From the NCBI RefSeq assembly GCF_900111765.1, contig NZ_FOIB01000014.1, positions 124,001 through 188,000 of the forward strand: 64,000 nt of DNA. The letters are read 5' to 3'. This DNA comes from Myxococcus fulvus. GTDB lineage: Bacteria > Myxococcota > Myxococcia > Myxococcales > Myxococcaceae. Positions 59,933-64,000 of this stretch are shown piece by piece. Under the pieces are notes generated by a model. That model was not told where the DNA came from. It was given only the letters and a program-made list of their open reading frames with translations, and ran no database searches. The position numbers were made by a program, and so were the translations under genes. Position 1 is the first letter of the stretch. The number at the start of each line of letters is the position of its first letter.

Positions 59933-60748
59933 CGCTCACGAGGGTCGCCGGAAGGCCTGGGGACCTGACCGGGCCCGAGCATTCCGTCATGGCGCCCCGA
60001 GCACCCTGGCTCCGGGCGCGCCGCGACCGTGCGTGTCCGTATGTCTCCGGCGGACGCCCTTGGCAAGCAAAGGGAAGGTTTACGGGAGCGCGCGAGGCGG
60101 GCAGTGGGAGGGGTTGAGGAGCTGCCTGCCTCGCGCGCACCGGCCATCCTCCGTGAGGTTCAGTCCCGTACGACGGGCTTCCCCCCTCGGCGTGGATGGC
60201 GAATCCAAGAATGTCGGGCGGGCCTCCTCGGGCTCGCCGGTCCTGCTGTCGAGCGCCTCGCGTCCCCGCGCGGTCGCTCCAAGTCCCCCTCTTCACGAGC
60301 GGGCGTACCGCCCCTCGTCTGTTGCCCCTACAGGCGTCGCACACACGGAGGGCGAGCCTTGGCCGTGCGGTGAGGGCGCTACGGAGAGCTCGAGTCTCTT
60401 GGGAGGCCCTGCGCCTCCGTGTGCGCGACGGGGATATGAATAACCGGAGGGTCTGACATGCCGGCTTCCGCCGAACGGGGCTCCTGGGGGTGGAGGTGGG
60501 AGGCGGGCGCTTCCCCGGAAGCCAGTGCCTAGGAGGCTGGGATTGTTCGCGGCGGGGAACACACCGTTGACGGTGGGGAGTGCTGGTCAGCCAACGTCCG
60601 CGCCGCTATCCACACCGCTCACGATGAAGCCACTCCGAGGTCCTCCCCGACAGGTCGCCCCACGCGCCGCGCGCGAGCGACCGTGCGAGGCCCGGAGCCC
60701 TGATGGACGCGCACGCCCCACGAGGGCGCGCCTCACGCTCGAGTTGGC
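59933..60748. other. 816-bp divergent intergenic region
   Basis: No gene is supported between mnmG and the efflux pump gene. A one-mismatch DnaA-box-like CTATCCACA lies at 60606-60614. Short Arg/Pro/Ser-rich frames look like chance. It may hold a long leader or an ncRNA, but nothing specific could be identified. Confidence 0.45.
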
Positions 60749-61969
60749 ATGAACCCGCTCACGAAGAAGTCGCCCCCCTCGGGCACGTTGTCGATGGAGC
60801 TGCTGTTGGGGACGCTCACCGCGTTCGCGCCGCTGTCCATCGACATGTACCTGCCCGCGCTGCCGCGCATCGCGGAGGACCTGCACTCGTCGGCCTCGGT
60901 CATCCAGCTCACGCTCGCCTCGTGCTTCGCGGGGCTGGCGCTGGGGCAGCTCTTCACGGGGCCGTTGATTGACCGCTTCGGACGCACGCGGCCCTTGTAC
61001 GTGGGGCTGGCGGTGTACGTGCTGGGCTCGCTCGGCTGCGCGCTCGCGCCCTCGGCGACGGCGTTGGTGGCGATGCGCTTCTTCCAGGCATTGGGTGGGG
61101 CGGTGGCGCTGGTGGCGCCGCGCGCGGTGGTGCGCGACTTGTGGTCCGGCGCGGACGCGGCGCGGACGATGTCTCGGTTGATGTTGGTGGTGGGCGTGGC
61201 GCCGGTGCTCGCGCCGCTGCTGGGAGGGCTGGTGCTCCAGTACACGAGCTGGCGCGCCATCTTCGTGTTGCTGGCGGGAATCGGCGTGGTGGCGTTGGTG
61301 GCCACGGTGCGGGTGCTGCCGGAGACGGCGCCCGCGCACTCGGGGCCGCGCAGCGTGCGCTCGCAGTTGGGGGCGCTGTTGAAGGACGCGGACTTCGTCG
61401 GCCCGGCGCTCGCGGGCGGCTTCGCGTACGCGGGGATGTTCGCATACATCGCCGGGTCGCCCTTCGTGTTCATCACGCTGCATGGCGTGCCGGAGCAAAG
61501 CTTCGGTTGGTTCTTCGGCGCCAACGCGGTGGGGCTGGTGGCCATGGCGCAGCTCAATCGCAAGCTGCTCGGCGTCATCCCGTTGCACCGGATGCTGCGT
61601 CTGGCATTGACGTGGTGCTGGCTCACGGCGCTGGTCGTCTTCGCCGTGACGTGGAGTGGGGCAGGGGGCCTGTGGGGACTGGCGGCGGCGCTGTTCCTGT
61701 TCGTCCCGACGATTGGGTTGGTGGGGCCCAACTCGGTGGCCATCGCGTTGGAGCGCCATGCCGCGCACGCGGGGCTCGCGTCCGCGCTCCTGGGCGCGCT
61801 CCAGTTCGCCGCGGCGGCCACGGCGTCGTGGGCGGTGAGCGCGCTCGATGACGGCACCGCGCGTCCCATGGGCGGGGTGCTGGCGGCGGCGGCGACGCTC
61901 GCGTGGCTGTGCGCGTTCCTGCGGCATCGCTCGGGCGCGGCGAAGCCGGAGCCCACCGTGGCGGCGTGA
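60749..61969 (+). CDS. Bcr/CflA-family MFS drug efflux transporter
   Basis: The 406-residue protein has about 12 transmembrane helices. The N-terminal pattern TAFAPLSIDMYLPALPRIAEDL is diagnostic of the Bcr/CflA subfamily. The MFS loop motif appears as GPLIDRFGRTRPLYVG after helix 2, and motif C-like sequence as VVGVAPVLAPLLGGLVLQYTSWRAIFVLLAG. It should export drugs or small metabolites with proton antiport. Possible sugar or peptide substrates cannot be told apart. Transcribed alone; no regulator is adjacent. Confidence 0.9.
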   Translation: MNPLTKKSPPSGTLSMELLLGTLTAFAPLSIDMYLPALPRIAEDLHSSASVIQLTLASCFAGLALGQLFTGPLIDRFGRTRPLYVGLAVYVLGSLGCALAPSATALVAMRFFQALGGAVALVAPRAVVRDLWSGADAARTMSRLMLVVGVAPVLAPLLGGLVLQYTSWRAIFVLLAGIGVVALVATVRVLPETAPAHSGPRSVRSQLGALLKDADFVGPALAGGFAYAGMFAYIAGSPFVFITLHGVPEQSFGWFFGANAVGLVAMAQLNRKLLGVIPLHRMLRLALTWCWLTALVVFAVTWSGAGGLWGLAAALFLFVPTIGLVGPNSVAIALERHAAHAGLASALLGALQFAAAATASWAVSALDDGTARPMGGVLAAAATLAWLCAFLRHRSGAAKPEPTVAA

Positions 61970-62107
61970 GGCCGTAGCCCGCACGGGACGGAGTCCACCC
62001 GCGAGAAAGCCTCGCATGAAAGGGCTAACGTCGTGTGTGGACCTCCGGGTTCCCGCACCGACGCAGGTCCGCTGCTCCATCCGTCTCGCGGGAAGGGGAG
62101 CCATCGC

Positions 62108-62572
62108 ATGGACAAGAAGGACAGGCTCGACCGCTCGTGTCTGCCGGAGGGCGTCTCGTTCGACCGCAAGGAAGGGCTCTATGCGGTGCTCGGTCCAGGA
62201 GACCGGGTGGTGCATGTGGGCGCCTACGAGGACGGGAAACGCAAGCCTGGGACCTGGGCCCTGGATGTGGCGCCGGATGGGAGTTGGGCTCGAGTGGAGA
62301 GGCACACGGTCAACGAATGGGACCGCTCCGCTCCGGGCCTTCCCTACGACGAGGAGAAGTCCCTGGCGACCTGGGGCGCTTCGTGGATCCGCACCATCGC
62401 CAACGAGATGCATGGGTTTCTGCCCGGCATCCACCTCCAATGCTCATTCTGCGAGAAGTACCAGCGAGAGGTGCGGCATCTCATCGTGGGCAACGACGTG
62501 AGGATCTGCGACGAATGCATTGGCCTGTGTAACGGCATCATCAAGAAGGAGCAGGAAGGCGCCTCGAAATAG
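62108..62572 (+). CDS. ClpX-type C4 zinc-finger protein without ATPase
   Basis: The 154-residue protein has an N-terminal unknown domain (about 10-90: [43 protein letters not shown]). A C-terminal zinc finger of the ClpX N-domain type follows, with Cys112, Cys115, Cys134 and Cys137 in CSFC and CDEC, then [13 protein letters not shown]. In ClpX this domain dimerises and binds substrates or adaptors. No AAA+ domain is present, so this may be an adaptor or decoy for ClpXP-like machinery; that is inference. The ATG at 62108 follows GGGGAG. Confidence 0.85.
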   Translation: MDKKDRLDRSCLPEGVSFDRKEGLYAVLGPGDRVVHVGAYEDGKRKPGTWALDVAPDGSWARVERHTVNEWDRSAPGLPYDEEKSLATWGASWIRTIANEMHGFLPGIHLQCSFCEKYQREVRHLIVGNDVRICDECIGLCNGIIKKEQEGASK

Positions 62573-62626
62573 GACGGTGACGAGGTCCGCTTCCACGCCG
62601 CTCCTGATTCACGCCACGCGGACATG

Positions 62627-62661
62627 AAAAACCCCGAGGCGCCACGGCGGGCACCTCGGGG
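62627..62661 (-). terminator. Intrinsic terminator of the M16 peptidase gene
   Basis: CCCCGAGG and CCTCGGGG form a perfect 8-bp stem with a 14-base loop. On the minus strand the stem is followed by TTTTT, and it lies 33 bases beyond the peptidase stop. Confidence 0.8.
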
Positions 62662-62693
62662 CGGGTGACGCGAGAGCGCGCGTCTTCAGGTCA

Positions 62694-64000
62694 TCACGGA
62701 GCGGCGGGCGCCTTGACCTTCTTCTCCGCGCCGACGAAGTCACCGGACTTCACCTGGGTGACCTTCGTCCAGTCCACGTGTCGCGCCATGGCCTGGCGCA
62801 CGTCCTCCGGCTTGAGCTTCGCGAGCTTCTGCTCCACCTCCGCGTCGAAGGTGAGCGTGCGGCCCAGGTACAGGTAGCTGGCGAGCCTGCGCGCCAGGCC
62901 CCCGTCCTGCGCGCGTCCCGCCTGGCGGTACTCGAGCAGACCCGCGCGGGCCTTCTCGAGCTCCTCGGCGGAGTAGCCCTTCTGCAGCGCGCTGGTCACC
63001 TCTTCGCGCATGGCCAGCTCCAGCCGCCCCGCGTTCTCCGGCGCGTAGATGGCGTACGTGATGAACGTGCCCACCGCGTCGATGTCACCGGGGTTCAGGC
63101 TGCTGGCGACGCCGTAGGACAGGCCGTCCTTCTGACGGATGCGCGTGGCCAGCCGCGAGTTGAGGAAGCCGCCGCCCAGCACGAAGTTGCCGAGCATCAG
63201 CGCGGGCCAGTCCTCGTCCTGGTCGCGAAGCTGCAGCGTCTGTCCCGCGTAGTAGTACGCGTTCGCCTTGTCCGGCGTCTCCAGGACCAGGGCCTTGGCG
63301 CCCACGTCGTTGAACACCTCCGGCACGCGCTCGTACTTCGCCGGGCTCTTCCAGCCGCCGAAGAGCTTGCTCGCGACGCCCGTCAGCTCCTTCGGCTCGA
63401 AGTCACCGACGACGGCCAGCTCCGCGTTGGAGCCGCCATAGAACTGCTTGTGGAAGGCGCGCGCCTGCTCGAGCGTGGTGTTCTTCGCGCCGGCGATGCG
63501 CTCGTCGAGCGTGGGCACGTAGTACGGGTGGCCCTTCGGGTAGTGGCCCGACAGCGTGCGCCAGAAGGCGATGCTGCCCTGCGTCTCCGGCTCGCTGCGC
63601 TGGGCCTCCAGGTCCGCCAGGCGCTCCTGCTTGAGCAGCGCGAACTCCTTCGCGTCGAACGCGGGCTGGCGCAGCACCTCCGCCACCAGCTCCAGCACCT
63701 TGGGGAGGCTGGCGCGCGGGCACTCGATGTTGGCCGAGGCCCCGGACAGCCCACCGTCCACGCTCACGCGGGCCTTGAGCTTGTCGAGTTCATCCTGCAG
63801 CTGCGAGCGCGTGCGCTTCTGGGTGCCGCGCATCAGCATGCGGCCCGTGTACGCCGCCGCGTCCGACTTGCCGCGCAACGTGGCCTCGGTGCCCCAGTGG
63901 AAGGACAGCGACGCGTTCACCATCTCGCCGCGCGTCTTCTTGGAGAGCAGCGCGTACTTCATGCCGCCGGGCAGCTCACCGCGCTGCACGCGCGCCTCCA
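62694..64000 (-). CDS. M16 family zinc peptidase, C-terminal part, 5' end outside window
   Basis: The frame is open to the window edge, so the start lies outside; about 435 residues are visible. They match an M16 domain without the catalytic HxxEH: LPGGMKYALLSKKTRGEMVNASLSFHWGTEATL, TLSGHYPKGHPYYVPTLDERIAGAKNTTLEQARAFHKQFYGGSNAELAVVGDF, FVLGGGFLNSRLATRIRQKDGLSYGVASSL. This is the inactive second half of a two-domain M16 peptidase (PqqL or pitrilysin-like), so the active half should be outside the window. A GTG at 63987-63989 could be misread as a start. Confidence 0.85.
   Translation of the reverse strand, partial: EARVQRGELPGGMKYALLSKKTRGEMVNASLSFHWGTEATLRGKSDAAAYTGRMLMRGTQKRTRSQLQDELDKLKARVSVDGGLSGASANIECPRASLPKVLELVAEVLRQPAFDAKEFALLKQERLADLEAQRSEPETQGSIAFWRTLSGHYPKGHPYYVPTLDERIAGAKNTTLEQARAFHKQFYGGSNAELAVVGDFEPKELTGVASKLFGGWKSPAKYERVPEVFNDVGAKALVLETPDKANAYYYAGQTLQLRDQDEDWPALMLGNFVLGGGFLNSRLATRIRQKDGLSYGVASSLNPGDIDAVGTFITYAIYAPENAGRLELAMREEVTSALQKGYSAEELEKARAGLLEYRQAGRAQDGGLARRLASYLYLGRTLTFDAEVEQKLAKLKPEDVRQAMARHVDWTKVTQVKSGDFVGAEKKVKAPAAP

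Noticed and set aside
63987-63989. GTG as true start of the M16 peptidase
   Set aside because: The frame stays open to the window end with sensible residues (EARVQRGELPGGMKY), and the visible part is the second M16 domain, so the gene starts outside.

Overview
The window is GC-rich chromosomal DNA, densely coded on both strands. Gene content points to a myxobacterium of the Myxococcus/Corallococcus/Pyxidicoccus group: an eps exopolysaccharide gene set, three Ser/Thr kinases, a bactofilin-parB-parA cluster, many lipoproteins and the parS palindrome GTTCCACGTGGAAC. The mnmG-rsmG-parA-parB-bacM series and a very large parS array suggest an origin-proximal location. No rRNA, tRNA, IS element or CRISPR array was recognised.

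Layout. 1-4.6 kb: end of an eps operon (epsD-epsC-epsB-epsA homologues). 4.7-8.2 kb: a Ser/Thr kinase, then a PIN nuclease with an unusual large partner. 8.6-13.6 kb: a secreted-effector-like protein with a phosphodiester-glycosidase-like C-terminus, a beta-lactamase-family hydrolase with a TPR tail, and an alpha/beta hydrolase. 13.8-19.2 kb: an ECF42-type sigma factor with its YCII/DGPF partner, a GlcD-type FAD oxidase behind a 50-bp tandem duplication, and a DNRLRE beta-propeller-like lipoprotein. 19.7-30.4 kb: a methyltransferase, small lipoproteins, a DUF4326 protein, an FHA-sigma54 activator, a kinase-TPR protein carrying a perfect 39-bp minisatellite, a DUF1152 protein and an ornithine cyclodeaminase-family enzyme. 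30.8-38.8 kb: two paralogous secreted proteins, each with one CxxCH haem motif, an alpha/alpha-toroid-like domain and Ig-like repeats, flanking an ankyrin protein and followed by a P460-like cytochrome. 39-46.5 kb: a kinase with 72-bp repeats, an XRE regulator, a response regulator, ergothioneine genes egtB-egtD and small proteins.

46.7-64 kb: lipoprotein-bacM-parB-parA read leftwards. Upstream of parA and one small gene lies about 5.3 kb without convincing genes. Its core holds 20 perfect parS palindromes plus near-perfect ones at a spacing of about 76-98 bp. On both sides the same period continues with progressively mutated copies, so the centromere-like region looks like a bacterial satellite array. 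Next come a VOC protein, a duplicated-domain protein, rsmG and mnmG (with two perfect TTATCCACA DnaA boxes between them), a Bcr/CflA-type efflux pump, a ClpX-type zinc-finger protein and the C-terminal half of an M16 peptidase.

How parts may work together: ParB would load on the parS array and ParA would move it, with bacM in the same cluster. EpsA/EpsD would add sugars to the exopolysaccharide repeat unit while EpsB cleaves polysaccharide. The YCII-sigma pair is a typical ECF42 unit. EgtB plus EgtD is enough for the first two ergothioneine steps. All functions are inferred from reading the sequence; no database search was run.
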